Assembly (NCBI RefSeq): GCF_047123815.1
Contig: NZ_CP138920.1
Coordinates: 1,302,001 to 1,366,000, forward strand
DNA length: 64,000 bases
DNA from: Maricaulis sp017643475
Lineage (GTDB): Bacteria; Pseudomonadota; Alphaproteobacteria; Caulobacterales; Maricaulaceae
Reading direction: 5' to 3'
The position numbers and the translations under genes were made by a program. The notes beneath the pieces were generated by a model that was given only the letters and a program-made list of their open reading frames with translations, was not told the DNA's origin and ran no database searches. This document shows positions 1 through 9,352 of the stretch, piece after piece (positions within the stretch are counted from its first letter, which is position 1; every line of letters begins with the position of its first letter).

Positions 1-661
1 TGCCACATCGAATCCAGTCGGAACGGATCTCTGCCTGCCCGTGTTCCCGCAGGGCAGCGACGAAGCCCTCCTCGCGAAGTGTCGAGGACACGTGATCCGG
101 AGCCCCTGCAATATGGCCGATGCGACGGTGGCCCAGGTCCAGCAAATGCCGCGTCACCTCATGAGCGGCCGCGTAGTCATCCATGCGCACCGCCGGGATC
201 GTTTTGGATGACCTGGCCGGAGACACGAGGACAAATGAAACGCCGCGCTCAACCAGGCGTTCGTGCAGGGCCGAAGCGCCGCTGAGGGGCGGGACCAGAA
301 TCATGTTGCGGACGCGCGTGCGCGAGAGAAATGCGCTGAGCTGCCGGTCCCAGTCCGCAGCCTCCTCGTCGAACAACCCCCCGGCCAGAAAATAGCCAGC
401 CTCGTCACAGGCTTTCAGCGCGGAATGATGAAACCGGCTCTGGAATCCACTGCTCGGATCACCAAACAACATGCCGATGGAACGTGACCGGGCCGACCGC
501 AATTCCCGCGCCGCATGGCTTGGATTGTAGTCCAGCTCCTGCATGGCCTGCTCGACGCGCTCACGCGTCGTTTTGCGGACTTTCTCCGCATCATTCATGA
601 CCCGGGACACGGTCTTGACCGAAACGCCGGCCCTTTTCGCAACATCGAAGATATTCGACAT
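1..661 (-). CDS. LacI-family transcriptional regulator, 3' end cut by window edge
   Basis: The reverse strand is open from an ATG at 661 to the window edge, giving 220 residues without a stop. The N-terminus (MSNIFDVAKRAGVSVKTVSR) is the classic LacI helix-turn-helix, followed by the hinge (DYNPSHAARELRSARS) and the start of a periplasmic-binding-protein-like sensor domain (SIGMLFGDPSSGF; later HLLDLGHRRIGHIAG). The family represses sugar-use genes until a sugar binds. The adjacent GH17 pair, transcribed in the same direction just upstream, is the likely target set. The C-terminal third lies outside the window. The family call is firm; the ligand is unknown, with a beta-glucan oligosaccharide inferred from context only. 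Confidence 0.93.
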   Translation of the reverse strand, partial: MSNIFDVAKRAGVSVKTVSRVMNDAEKVRKTTRERVEQAMQELDYNPSHAARELRSARSRSIGMLFGDPSSGFQSRFHHSALKACDEAGYFLAGGLFDEEAADWDRQLSAFLSRTRVRNMILVPPLSGASALHERLVERGVSFVLVSPARSSKTIPAVRMDDYAAAHEVTRHLLDLGHRRIGHIAGAPDHVSSTLREEGFVAALREHGQAEIRSDWIRCG

Positions 662-759
662 GAAACCCTCCACGAGCCGATGCGGCCCGTTCTCCCGATC
701 CGATCACAGTCCTGCAGACCAGAACCGTTGCCGTTTGGCAAGCTGACCGCCGGACGCAC

Positions 760-1713
760 CTACAGCCGGTCGCGGAACAACTGGGCCATCACCGGCTTGG
801 GGCGCCTGTCCAGCCGGAATAAACCCCAGTGCTTCTCGGGCTCATCCGGATCAGAAGACCCTTTCCAGGGTTCATCAAATGCCTCGAAAACAAAGGTCAG
901 GATGCCCTCGGAATTGGTCCAGTTCATCAGCTGCTCGTAATAGATTCGCTGCAAATCCTCGTTGGCATTGCCCGGGTCGATTCCGCGACCGTTCGAGCGC
1001 GTGGTCCATCCGGCCTCGGTAATCACCACCGGCTTGTCCGGGTAACGCCCCTTCACCGCATAGTAATTCTCCTGGGTGTAGGCGAGTGCCTCTTCGATAT
1101 CCTTGTATTCCCAGACCGGATAAGTGTGCACGCCGAGCAGGTCCAGATGCGCTGCGAGAGGACGCAGCTTGTCCGTCCAGGGCACGTAGTTCTCGCAGAA
1201 TGTCACCGGGTGCCGGGCTTTGCGGCCCAGCTGTTTGGCAAATTCGATCAGCCGCTCGACGGGGACCATATGGTCATTCCAGTCCACACTGGCCTCATTG
1301 CCGATCGAAACAGCCATAACTTCCCTGCGGTAGCGGCGTGAGAGCGCAGCCATGCGGGCGAGTTCCTCGTTATTGGCACGCCGATTGGCCGCCAGCACCG
1401 CGTCATCATAGACCCCGCCCCACGGGCAGCCGGGGTTGCTGACTTCCGCCCCCAGTCCCATGCCGAGCATGACCTGGAGCGGCAGACCTTCGTCGCGGAT
1501 GACCTTGAGCACCGTCTCGGCGTGCTGCGTGCAGTCATAAACCCGCAGATAGCGCCAGTGCTGCACGAGGATCAGCAGATCCTCGCGGATCTGGTCATAG
1601 CTCGGGAAAACGCCGGACGGTGGACTTTGCCCCTCCCGATAGCCGGAATAGCAGATCGCATTTGCATGCGGCGGCGCAAACCGGCGCCGGTCGGAAGAGA
1701 GAATCCCAAACAT
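760..1713 (-). CDS. GH17-family beta-glucanase-like protein (second of a coupled pair)
   Basis: The protein has 317 residues from the ATG at 1713. Its A overlaps the TGA of the upstream gene (TGATG), so translation is probably coupled; a longer in-frame reading to 1752 would run into the upstream gene. A GH17-type TIM barrel is suggested by SIGNE with the putative acid/base Glu at about residue 140 and VITEAGW with the putative nucleophile Glu at about 233, plus HTYPVWEY between them. GH17 enzymes cleave beta-1,3-glucans such as laminarin. No signal peptide is visible, so it should act in the cytoplasm on imported oligosaccharides. It could instead be a transglycosylase; the exact substrate is not deducible. 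Confidence 0.8.
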   Translation of the reverse strand: MFGILSSDRRRFAPPHANAICYSGYREGQSPPSGVFPSYDQIREDLLILVQHWRYLRVYDCTQHAETVLKVIRDEGLPLQVMLGMGLGAEVSNPGCPWGGVYDDAVLAANRRANNEELARMAALSRRYRREVMAVSIGNEASVDWNDHMVPVERLIEFAKQLGRKARHPVTFCENYVPWTDKLRPLAAHLDLLGVHTYPVWEYKDIEEALAYTQENYYAVKGRYPDKPVVITEAGWTTRSNGRGIDPGNANEDLQRIYYEQLMNWTNSEGILTFVFEAFDEPWKGSSDPDEPEKHWGLFRLDRRPKPVMAQLFRDRL

Positions 1714-2603
1714 CACATACTGCAGTATTTCGGCTTGCCGTCCTTGTCCCACAGCCCCCAGTAGGCGCCGACATCGCCCTCTTTGGCAACCTTCCAGGCT
1801 TCATCAAATCCCGCGAAATAGAACAGGTCGATGTTCTCCTCTCGTGTCCATTCCACCGCATCGATGAAATATTTCATCGCATTGATGCGGGACGGGACGG
1901 CACCGCGTTCACGCGTACCGATATTCGGCCAACCGGTCTCGGCGATAATGACCTTCTTGCCCTCGGCAACCCGCTGGGCCCGTCGATACATCTCGCGCAT
2001 GTAGATGTGGGCGTGCTCGATCGGATAGCCCTCCCAGAACGGATAGCAATTGACCAGCACCACATCGCAAGCCGCGGCGACGCGCGGGTGATTTTCGAAC
2101 AGGAAATAGGCGTCAACATATCCAACAGGAACATCGACCTCGGCCTTGGCGCGCTCGATATAGGCAATCAGCTGATCTTCAGTCAGCTCTTCACGAAGCA
2201 AAACCTCGTTGCCGATCGCCAGAATGCCCGCATGTCCCTGGCGTGCCAGCTCGATACCCTTGGCCAGTTCCAGTTCATTGTGCTCGACATCATCATCAAT
2301 CCACACACCGACCATGGATTTGAGACCCAGCTCGCTGGCGACGACGGGAGCCGCCTCATTGCCGCGCGTGCAGGAGAAGGTGCGCACCCAGTTGGTATGG
2401 GGCGCCAGCATCGACATCCGCGCCCGGATCTGTTCCGGCGACACATCACACAGATTGTCCTGGCCATCCACATAAGGGCTGAAAGCCAGACCGTGCAGCC
2501 CCTCGGCCAGCATCGCCTCGATGCGGGCAGCCATGCCGGCTTCACCAATGTCTGCGGGGTCAACGCCCGCCAGAGCAAGTTTGCGATTATACGGATTGGA
2601 CAT
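1713..2603 (-). CDS. GH17-family beta-glucanase-like protein (first of a coupled pair)
   Basis: The protein has 296 residues from the ATG at 2603, chosen because a GGGG run sits six bases upstream; an ATG at 2615 adds four residues with a poorer ribosome site. Key motifs are AIGNEVLL (putative acid/base Glu about residue 133) and IIAETGWP (nucleophile Glu about 222), the two GH17 signatures, with VNCYPFWEGY in between. No signal peptide is visible. It differs in sequence from its downstream partner, so the pair is not a recent duplication; they may split endo- and exo-type activities on beta-1,3-glucan. A LacI-type operator candidate lies about 50 bp upstream. The family is well supported; linkage specificity is inferred. 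Confidence 0.82.
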   Translation of the reverse strand: MSNPYNRKLALAGVDPADIGEAGMAARIEAMLAEGLHGLAFSPYVDGQDNLCDVSPEQIRARMSMLAPHTNWVRTFSCTRGNEAAPVVASELGLKSMVGVWIDDDVEHNELELAKGIELARQGHAGILAIGNEVLLREELTEDQLIAYIERAKAEVDVPVGYVDAYFLFENHPRVAAACDVVLVNCYPFWEGYPIEHAHIYMREMYRRAQRVAEGKKVIIAETGWPNIGTRERGAVPSRINAMKYFIDAVEWTREENIDLFYFAGFDEAWKVAKEGDVGAYWGLWDKDGKPKYCSM

Positions 2604-2651
2604 CACTTTCCCCATCTCGAAACCGTGGCTTTCGCCGCTGCCATGCCATTA

Positions 2652-2667
2652 TGACAACGATGGACAT
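2652..2667. promoter_or_regulatory. Candidate LacI-type operator upstream of the GH17 pair
   Basis: The forward strand reads TGACAACGATGGACAT. Bases 2653-2668 match 14 of 16 positions with the minus-strand reading of the site upstream of the sugar symporter at 58729-58744. The left half also follows the TGACA-N-CG pattern of the palindrome before the TonB receptor at 61885. The right half is imperfect, so this is a candidate supported by sharing among three related loci. Confidence 0.4.
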
Positions 2668-2722
2668 TTTTCAAGAAAGATCGCCTCCGAGTGCTGCAAG
2701 ATGGGGTCAGAAGTTCTGACGA

Positions 2723-3760
2723 CTAAGGCAAGGCACCCGCCTGCCACTGCACTCCGACCGCATTCGTGCGGAGTTGCAGCAAACGATCATGCGCCGTCAT
2801 GAAGAGCACATCTCCGTTCTCGCCGCCAAAGGCACAATTGGCCGTCGCACGCCCTGTGCGTATCCGTGCCAGAAGGACACCTGCAGGAGAAAGAACAAGA
2901 ACACCGCCCGGCCCGGTAGCGAAGATCGTGCCGTCTGTACTCACACACATGCCATCAGGAAGTCCCGGGTCGCCGGCCGCCAGAAACTCGCTGCTGTCAT
3001 ACCAGAGTTCCAGCGGGCCGGTCGTGCCATCCGCCAACAATTCTGCGCGGAAGATGTAAGGTGCCGACGGGTCGGATTGCGCGACGTACAGCCACCGCTC
3101 ATCCGGTGAAAGAGCAATACCGTTGGGGAAACTCAATTGGTCGAAATGGCGCTCACATTGCCCATCAGGCGCCAGACGATAGACACCATTGACGTCCATT
3201 TCCTTCAACGGCGAGGCATCCAGCCCCTCAAGTCCGTAGGGCGGGTCCGTGAAATACAGACTTCCATCACTGGCACGCACCAGATCGTTCGGACTGTTGA
3301 AACGCTGTCCGCCGAAGCTTTCAACGAGGGTCTCGCGATCTTGCGTATCAGGCCTCATGCGCTGCACGGCACGGACGCCGTGATTGCAGAGATACAGCCA
3401 CCCGTCGTCGCCGAACCATAAACCATTCGCCCCTGCCTCGCGCATGCCCAGCGCCTGCTCCGGGTCAACTCCGGACGGATCCAGAAAAACTTCCAGACCT
3501 GAGGCGGCGGACCACCGGAACGCCTTATTGGAAGGCACGTCGGTGAAGTAGAGACAATGGCGCTCACGGTCCCAGCTGGGCCCTTCACTCCAGACAAATC
3601 CCTCCGCAAGCTGTTGCAGGCCCTGCGTGACATCAAAAAGTGCCCGGGCCGCAGGGTCATGAATTTCGATGACATCTGGCAAGCGGGTCTGTTGGCAGCC
3701 CGACACTGTGACAAGCGTGGCCGACCCCAGCCCCCAGAGCACTTCGCGACGTGATTTCAT
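2723..3760 (-). CDS. SMP-30/gluconolactonase-family lipoprotein
   Basis: The protein has 345 residues. The N-terminus MKSRREVLWGLGSATLVTVSGC combines a twin-arginine-like SRRE stretch with a hydrophobic segment and a lipobox ending in Cys22, so it is probably an exported lipoprotein. The body matches the six-bladed propeller of the SMP-30/LRE family: EGFVWSEGPSWDRERHCLYFTDVPSNK, NGLWFGDDGWLYLCNHGVRAV, NSPNDLVRASDGSLYFTDPPYGL and LPDGMCVSTDGTIFATGPGGV. These contain the metal-binding Glu and Asn/Asp positions of the family. Known members hydrolyse sugar lactones. A good ribosome site (GGGGAGA) precedes the ATG. The link to glycan breakdown is inferred from neighbouring GH17 genes. Confidence 0.85.
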   Translation of the reverse strand: MKSRREVLWGLGSATLVTVSGCQQTRLPDVIEIHDPAARALFDVTQGLQQLAEGFVWSEGPSWDRERHCLYFTDVPSNKAFRWSAASGLEVFLDPSGVDPEQALGMREAGANGLWFGDDGWLYLCNHGVRAVQRMRPDTQDRETLVESFGGQRFNSPNDLVRASDGSLYFTDPPYGLEGLDASPLKEMDVNGVYRLAPDGQCERHFDQLSFPNGIALSPDERWLYVAQSDPSAPYIFRAELLADGTTGPLELWYDSSEFLAAGDPGLPDGMCVSTDGTIFATGPGGVLVLSPAGVLLARIRTGRATANCAFGGENGDVLFMTAHDRLLQLRTNAVGVQWQAGALP

Positions 3761-4033
3761 GATATTCTCCCCTCTGCCGTACTCTGCACACCTGTCGTGA
3801 TGGCGGTCAATCGCAGCCTGCGCCTACGGCGACGCGGCACACAGCGAATGCTGGTCCGCTTCCAAAGCGTGCGGCCGGCGAGGAAAAAGCCAGGCGAACG
3901 CTCACATTCACCGGCCCTTTCCGTCGATCCCACTGTTTCCGCGCGACCCATGGAAACACACTGCCGTCAGGGTCTTGCGTGAATTTCCTTCACTGCAATA
4001 CTGGAATAAGTTTCATGTTTCCGGGGGAAAATC

Positions 4034-5698
4034 ATGTTGGATCTTCTAGTCGGTGCCGGTCTGGCGCTGATCGCCCAGCCGAGCGTTACGAGCAACGCCC
4101 AATTCGACTGCTCTGCCACAGCGCAAATCGAGGTCACCGGCACGCCATACACGGTGTGTGGTGTCAGAATGGACAGTGAATCCACCTATCTGGTGCAGAA
4201 TGACGGCTCTGAAACCGTGATCGGCTCCGCGGTTCAGCCTTGGCGACCATCGGGCTCCCGCGACGCCGGAACGCTCTGGGTGGGTCGGCGCGCTGACAAC
4301 ATCATCGTCACAGCGTCATTGGACGGCACTTCAGGCGTTATGTTCGGGCGTAACTCAATGAGTGGAGGCTGGCGCCAATCCGCAATCAATTGCGGCGAAC
4401 ATGGCCTGCAACATGTCTACGGCTTCTCCGACGACGACCGCTATGCCGGCATCGGCTATTCTCACGCAGATTAGTACCTTTTCTGCCGGCTGGATTTCGA
4501 AACCATGACCCAGACCCAGGACTGGGTTGAACCTCAAGGTGAGTTCGCCAGCCTGGAAGACCTTCCGGTCGAACGCTGGCTGAACCCTGCGGAGGCAGAA
4601 CCCAGGGCCGAGCCTGCATCGACGGTGCAAGATGCCTGTAACGACACTGCAACGGCCGTCGCGGCAATCGCACCCATCAATGCCAGAACCGTGCAATGCG
4701 GGGTCTCTGTCGACGAAGGTCAGGTGAGGATTCACTATCCCAACGGACGCACCTTCCCGGTCAGTGGGCTGGACGTCGGCAGAAATTGCGAGGCCGATTG
4801 TGAACACTATGGGCCTTACATGATCTCCGAGTTCTGGGCTCACGACGCCGGCCCAACCAAGGTTCTCGGGCTTCGCAACGAGCTCGAAGACGCGGTGTAT
4901 CTCATCTCCCGTGATGAAAGCGGAGATCGAGGCTGGTATGCGCGCCCCTTCCACTGCGGCAAGTACGGCCCCTTCCACATCTTTCCCTACACACCCCAGA
5001 GTGAGTACGTTTTCGCGGCCAGTTACGAGGAACTGGGCCTCCTCATCATCTGCGCGCTTCATACCCATGACGGCGCGAGTGAAGCTCAAGCTTTCGAGGA
5101 GATGGAAGACGACATCTACTACAATGCCACCGCCTTGAGCATATCGGGCTGGAATTGTGGTGGGCAGGAAGAATTCGACGCGCCTGTTTTGTGCATGTCC
5201 ATAACAGCCCCCGATGGGCGCGAGCTCTATCGCTCGGAGCCCCCTCAAGGAGAGGCAACACCTCCCACCAGCACAGCCGAGGCGGTGGTCCTTGAGGCCG
5301 TCAACTTTCCTGGCTGGTTCATGCGCCGTGTTTCCGGTCTTGCCAACATGGTCCAGAATTCGACGCCGCTTGCTGACGAGCAATCCAGACTACAGATCGT
5401 TCCAGCCCTGAATGGCGCGGAAAACGCCGCCAGCATCGCGTTCATCGGTGAGGACAACTATTATCTGCGGCATGCCGGTTACCGCATCAGGATAAACGCC
5501 AATGACGGCACTGAGCTGTTCGCGGCCGACGCAACATTCTACATCCGCCCTGGCTTGGCCGGCGATGGCACGGTTTCCTTCGAATCCGCCAACTTCCCCG
5601 GCCATTTTATTCGGCATCGCAATGCCCAGCTGTGGATCGATGCGTCCGACGGGAGCGAACTGTTCGCCCAGGACGCATCCTGGAACGTGAGGCAATAG
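4034..5698 (+). pseudogene. Secreted AbfB-domain (CBM42-like) protein gene interrupted by an in-frame amber codon
   Basis: Two reading pieces, 4034-4474 and 4505-5698, lie in the same frame and are separated only by TAG at 4472-4474. The N-terminal piece begins with a signal peptide (cleavage near SNA-QF) and a good ribosome site (GGGGGAAAA). The protein holds two diverged repeats: one spans the stop (INCGEHGLQHVYGF ... stop ... YLFCRLDFET), the other is intact downstream (FHCGKYGPFHIFPY ... GLLIICALHTHDG). The stop falls inside a conserved repeat segment, so the gene was once continuous. The C-terminus (from about 5275) has AbfB-like repeats such as ESANFPGHFIRHRNAQLWID, known to bind arabinofuranose side chains. 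No catalytic domain is recognised. Amber readthrough is possible but unproven. Confidence 0.75.
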
Positions 5699-5715
5699 CC
5701 AGTCTGAAACTCAAT

Positions 5716-5744
5716 CGCCCCGCCGGTTCATTCCGGTCGGGGCG
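5716..5744. terminator. GC-rich hairpin between convergent genes
   Basis: CGCCCCG and CGGGGCG arms enclose an inner CCGG/CCGG pairing around a short loop, between the convergent AbfB gene and CoA-transferase gene. There is no clear T-run on either side, so its role as a bidirectional terminator is likely but not certain. Confidence 0.5.
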
Positions 5745-5768
5745 GTGACGCGGCAAATGAGCTGGCGG

Positions 5769-6881
5769 TCAGTCAGCCTTTTTCGGCGCACGGCCAGTCT
5801 GCCCCGTGTCCCAGCGCTGCATACGGATGGGAGAACGCAGGCCCGGCACCCCCCCCGCAGTGTTTACCAGCCCGCGGGCCTTTGCTTGGTCCGTCGCCAG
5901 CGCTTCGGCAAGCGTGTTGATCGGCCCCGCCGGAATGCCCGCAGCCTCCAGGCCCGCAAGCAGATCTTCACGCGTTCGCTTCGACGTCGCCTCGGCGATC
6001 CTGGACACCAGGACATCGCGGTTGGCAACGCGCTCGGCATTGGTGCGATGCCGACCCAGAAGGTCGTCTCCCAGCTGCAGCAAGGTGCACAGGCGCTCGA
6101 ACTGGCTGTCATTCCCGCAGGCGATAATCAGATGACCGTCCGATGCCGGAAAATCCTGGTAGGGCACGATATTGGGATGGGCATTTCCCATCCGGCGTGG
6201 CGCGTCACCCGTCGCCAGATAGTTCATCGCCTGGTTGCCCAACACACCGACCATGCTGTCGAACAAGGCCATGTCGATATGTTGGCCCAGCCCGGTCTTT
6301 TCACGCTGGGCGAGCGCCGCCTGAATCCCGATCACGCCGTAAAGACCGGTGAAGATATCGGCAAAGGCCACACCCATTTTCTGCGGTGGCCCGTCGGGAG
6401 ATCCGGTCAGGTCCATGATCCCGCTCATGGCCTGAATCATGACGTCATAACCGGCGCGATGGGCAAAGGGGCCGGTCTGACCAAACCCTGTCACGGAACA
6501 ATAGATCAGGCGGGGAAACCGTGCCGACAGGCTGGCATAGTCGAGCCCGTATTTCTCCAGTCCTCCGACCTTGAAATTCTCGATCAGCACATCGGCGGAC
6601 GCGATCAGTTCGAGCAGCTCCGCCCGCCCCTCATCCGTCGAGAAATCGATCGCCACAGATCGCTTGCCACGATTGCAGGCATGGAAATAAGCCGCGGAAC
6701 GGGAACCGTCCCCCTCTTCGATCCAGGGCGGCCCCCAGCGACGCGTATCGTCGCCCGCAGGGCTTTCGACCTTGATCACCTCCGCGCCGAGATCGGCCAG
6801 CGTCTGACCAATCCACGGACCAGCCAGGATGCGCGCCAGTTCAACCACACGAATACCATCGAGAGGGGCCGGATGGCTCAT
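5769..6881 (-). CDS. CaiB/BaiF family III CoA-transferase
   Basis: The protein has 370 residues and carries the family III CoA-transferase hallmarks: an N-terminal LDGIRVVELARILAGPWIGQTLADLGAEVIKVE segment, IENFKVGGLEKYGLDY, and HIDMALFDSMVGVLGNQAMNYL, where the conserved Asp forms the acyl-enzyme intermediate in known members. These enzymes move CoA between organic acids, as in carnitine, formate/oxalate or itaconate metabolism. It overlaps the upstream enoyl-CoA hydratase gene's stop by four bases (ATGA) and has a strong ribosome site (GGAGGTGAAGG). The pair probably activates and then hydrates or isomerises one acid; the substrate cannot be read from the sequence. Confidence 0.9.
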   Translation of the reverse strand: MSHPAPLDGIRVVELARILAGPWIGQTLADLGAEVIKVESPAGDDTRRWGPPWIEEGDGSRSAAYFHACNRGKRSVAIDFSTDEGRAELLELIASADVLIENFKVGGLEKYGLDYASLSARFPRLIYCSVTGFGQTGPFAHRAGYDVMIQAMSGIMDLTGSPDGPPQKMGVAFADIFTGLYGVIGIQAALAQREKTGLGQHIDMALFDSMVGVLGNQAMNYLATGDAPRRMGNAHPNIVPYQDFPASDGHLIIACGNDSQFERLCTLLQLGDDLLGRHRTNAERVANRDVLVSRIAEATSKRTREDLLAGLEAAGIPAGPINTLAEALATDQAKARGLVNTAGGVPGLRSPIRMQRWDTGQTGRAPKKAD

Positions 6882-7663
6882 CCTTCACCTCCGGGGAAAT
6901 TTGGCTTGCGCTTCTCGAGGAAGGCGCGATAGCCCTCCTGGAAATCTTCGCCCTGGAAAGCATCCAGGAAGATCTGGCGTGTCTCATCTGTGTCGGCATC
7001 CACGCCGGAGCGGATCAGCGAGACGATTTTCTTGGTCATGCGCGCGGAGTGTGAGGACGTGGCAGCCAGGCCCTCGGCATAGGTCGCGATTGTTGCATCG
7101 AGATCCTTCGCCGCCACCCGGCGATTGATGAGGCCAATCCGGTAAGCTTCCTCGGCGTCCAGCAGACGACCGGAATAGAGAATATCCTTGGCATTCGACA
7201 CCCCCACCGCATCGATCAGCCGCTTGGTGTCATTGAGCGTATAGGTCAGGCCCAGCTTGGCCGGGGTGATGGCAAAACGACTGCCTTCCGCCGCGAAACG
7301 CAGATCACAGGACAGCGCCACACCACAGCCGCCGCCCACGCAAGCACCCTCGATCCGGGCAATCGTCGGCTTGGGAAAGGCGGCGAGACTGTCGAGCGCC
7401 AGGCCGATCGATCGGGAATACTGTTCGGCGCGCTCGCGGGTCGCGTAGACCTCCTCGAACTCGCCGATATCCGCGCCCGCCGCAAAACTCCCGCCCTCGC
7501 CACGCACGACCACCAGCTTGACCCCGACATCATCGGCCAGCGGTGCGAGCAATTCGGGAATGGCGGTCCACATGGCGCTGGTAATGGCATTGCGCTTGGC
7601 CGGACGGTTCAGCACCAGCTCGGCGATCACGCCGTTACGGTTCACATAGATCTCTTCAGTCAT
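6878..7663 (-). CDS. Enoyl-CoA hydratase/isomerase family protein
   Basis: The protein has 261 residues with the crotonase fold. Visible are the N-terminal LNRPAKRNAITSAMW, the oxyanion-hole segment GEGGSFAAGADIGEFEE, and the second signature KPTIARIEGACVGGGCGVALSCDLRFAAEGSRFAITPAKLGL. At the position of the second catalytic Glu of true hydratases the sequence runs LTYTLNDTKRLI, so the reaction could be hydration, isomerisation or another crotonase activity. It is the first gene of a two-gene unit with the downstream CoA-transferase (four-base overlap). No regulatory site was recognised. The family assignment is secure; the substrate is unknown. Confidence 0.9.
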   Translation of the reverse strand: MTEEIYVNRNGVIAELVLNRPAKRNAITSAMWTAIPELLAPLADDVGVKLVVVRGEGGSFAAGADIGEFEEVYATRERAEQYSRSIGLALDSLAAFPKPTIARIEGACVGGGCGVALSCDLRFAAEGSRFAITPAKLGLTYTLNDTKRLIDAVGVSNAKDILYSGRLLDAEEAYRIGLINRRVAAKDLDATIATYAEGLAATSSHSARMTKKIVSLIRSGVDADTDETRQIFLDAFQGEDFQEGYRAFLEKRKPNFPGGEG

Positions 7664-7879
7664 GGCTCGGGTCCGTCCCGGTCAGGTTTGCGAAAGGCCA
7701 ACCCGGCACTGAATACCCGCGTCAATTCAATCGGCATACCCATTCATCAGCGCGATGAGCCCGCAGCGCTCGCCTCAATGAGCGACGCAAGGCTGGCGCC
7801 CGCGCGAGAAGCCCGTATGTTCAACGCTCTGCCGATGACCGACCGTCCGGCCAATGTTGACGAAAAGATTGAGCGAGCC

Positions 7880-9349
7880 ATGGGCGAAAATGCCGTCATT
7901 CTGACCACGCTGGTCGTCTACAAGTTTGTCCTGATCGGAATCGGGGTCTGGGCTTCGCGCCTGAACAAGACCGAGGGCGATTTTTTCCTGGCCGGCCAGG
8001 GGCTGGGGCCCTGGGTCGCCGGCTTGTCATACGCAGCCTCGACCTCGTCGGCCTGGGTGCTTCTGGGATTTTCCGGCTTTGTCTATGCCGTGGGCCTCTC
8101 CGCGTTGTGGATGGTTCCTGGCGTGTGGGCGGGGTATGTCGTGATGTGGCTCTATTTCGGACCCCGCCTGCGCGATGAAACCGCGCGCGAAGGTCATGTC
8201 ACACTGACCGATTTCATGATCACACGCGTGCGCACGGGCTGGAAATTGCCAGTTGCCGTGCTCTCCGCAGTGCTGATCCTGTTCTGTTTTGTCTTCTACA
8301 TCGCCGCACAGTTCGGTGCGGCCGCCGTGGCCTTTGAGTCGCAATTCGACCTGCCGCGGCTGGAAAGCGTTCTGATCGGTGCTGCCGTGGTGTTGTTCTA
8401 CGGATTGCTGGGCGGTTTCTGGGCCGTCTCCATCACCGATACGCTGCAGGGGTTCATCATGGCCCTGATCGCGGTGATCCTGCCGATCGTGGCGCTGACA
8501 GCTGCCGGTGGTCCCGCCGAAGTCTGGTCAACTCTCGCTGCGTCTGCACCGCCTGAGTATCTGGACTGGGCTGGAGGGCGCGCCGGGCTGGTCGTGTTCG
8601 GCTTCATCATCGGGGTCGCCAGCGTTGGCCTGGGCACATTCGGTCAGCCGCATCTCATGTCCCGTCTGATGGCGCTGAAGGATGACAAGGCGCGACGCCA
8701 GGGCTTCATCGTCGCCATGAGCTGGGCCGTGCTGGTCTATGCAGGCATGATCACGCTCGCCCTGTCCGGCCGAGCGCTGTTCGAGACCATCGGCAATGGT
8801 GAAGCGCTTTTCTATCGCGTTGCGACGGACTATCTGCCCCCCGCGCTCGCGGGCATCGTCATCGCCTCTGTCCTGTCTGCGGTGATGTCGACCGTCGATT
8901 CCATCCTGCTCTCCGCGTCTGCGGCAGCAGCGCACGACATGCGCCTGGCCAGGCGCTGGCCAGGGCGGGAAGTTCTTGTGGGGCGCATCGTCATGGTCTC
9001 GATCGGTGTGCTGGCCGTCATCCTCACCCTGACCCTGGATGCAACCATTTTCGACCGTGTCCTGTTCGCCTGGTCAGCCCTGGGCGCCGCCTTCGGCCCG
9101 GTCGGTCTGATCCGAGTCATGGGACGGGAACCGGATGGTCTTGCCATTTTCACCGCCATCATCCTGGGCTTTGGCACAACCGTCCTGTTCTACGCTTTCG
9201 GCCAGGTCGGCTCGGACGGCAGGGGGCTGGCCGGTTTTCTGGCGTTCCTGGCGAGCATTCCGGGGGACCCCTTCGAGCGTTTTGTGCCCTGGCTGGCTCC
9301 CATGGCACTGCTCTTCCTGCGCTCGCACCGGGTCGAGACGGAAACATGA
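7880..9349 (+). CDS. Sodium:solute symporter, PutP-like
   Basis: From the ATG at 7880 the protein has 489 residues, the usual size for PutP-type symporters. Upstream in-frame starts exist back to 7688 but would add a charged N-terminal tail atypical of the family. About 12-13 membrane segments are visible. The signature region includes DFFLAGQGLGPWVAGLSYAASTSSAWVLLGFSGFVYAVGLSALW and VLSAVMSTVDSILLSASAAAAHD, which matches the sodium-binding core of proline symporters. It is predicted to import proline or a related organic solute using the sodium gradient. mobA follows within four bases, so the two may be co-transcribed. Confidence 0.87.
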   Translation: MGENAVILTTLVVYKFVLIGIGVWASRLNKTEGDFFLAGQGLGPWVAGLSYAASTSSAWVLLGFSGFVYAVGLSALWMVPGVWAGYVVMWLYFGPRLRDETAREGHVTLTDFMITRVRTGWKLPVAVLSAVLILFCFVFYIAAQFGAAAVAFESQFDLPRLESVLIGAAVVLFYGLLGGFWAVSITDTLQGFIMALIAVILPIVALTAAGGPAEVWSTLAASAPPEYLDWAGGRAGLVVFGFIIGVASVGLGTFGQPHLMSRLMALKDDKARRQGFIVAMSWAVLVYAGMITLALSGRALFETIGNGEALFYRVATDYLPPALAGIVIASVLSAVMSTVDSILLSASAAAAHDMRLARRWPGREVLVGRIVMVSIGVLAVILTLTLDATIFDRVLFAWSALGAAFGPVGLIRVMGREPDGLAIFTAIILGFGTTVLFYAFGQVGSDGRGLAGFLAFLASIPGDPFERFVPWLAPMALLFLRSHRVETET

Positions 9350-9352
9350 AGC

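Noticed and set aside
1620..2654. Plus-strand 344-codon frame opposite the GH17 pair
   Set aside because: Shadow of two genes with clear catalytic motifs.
3761..4033. Small frames in the gap between the SMP-30 and AbfB genes
   Set aside because: Arg-rich, no ribosome site and no family; treated as intergenic promoter DNA.
4355..5383. Minus-strand 342-codon frame opposite the AbfB gene
   Set aside because: The plus strand has a signal peptide and domain repeats; this frame has neither.
5745..6932. Plus-strand 395-codon frame opposite the CoA-transferase
   Set aside because: Shadow; no recognisable domain.
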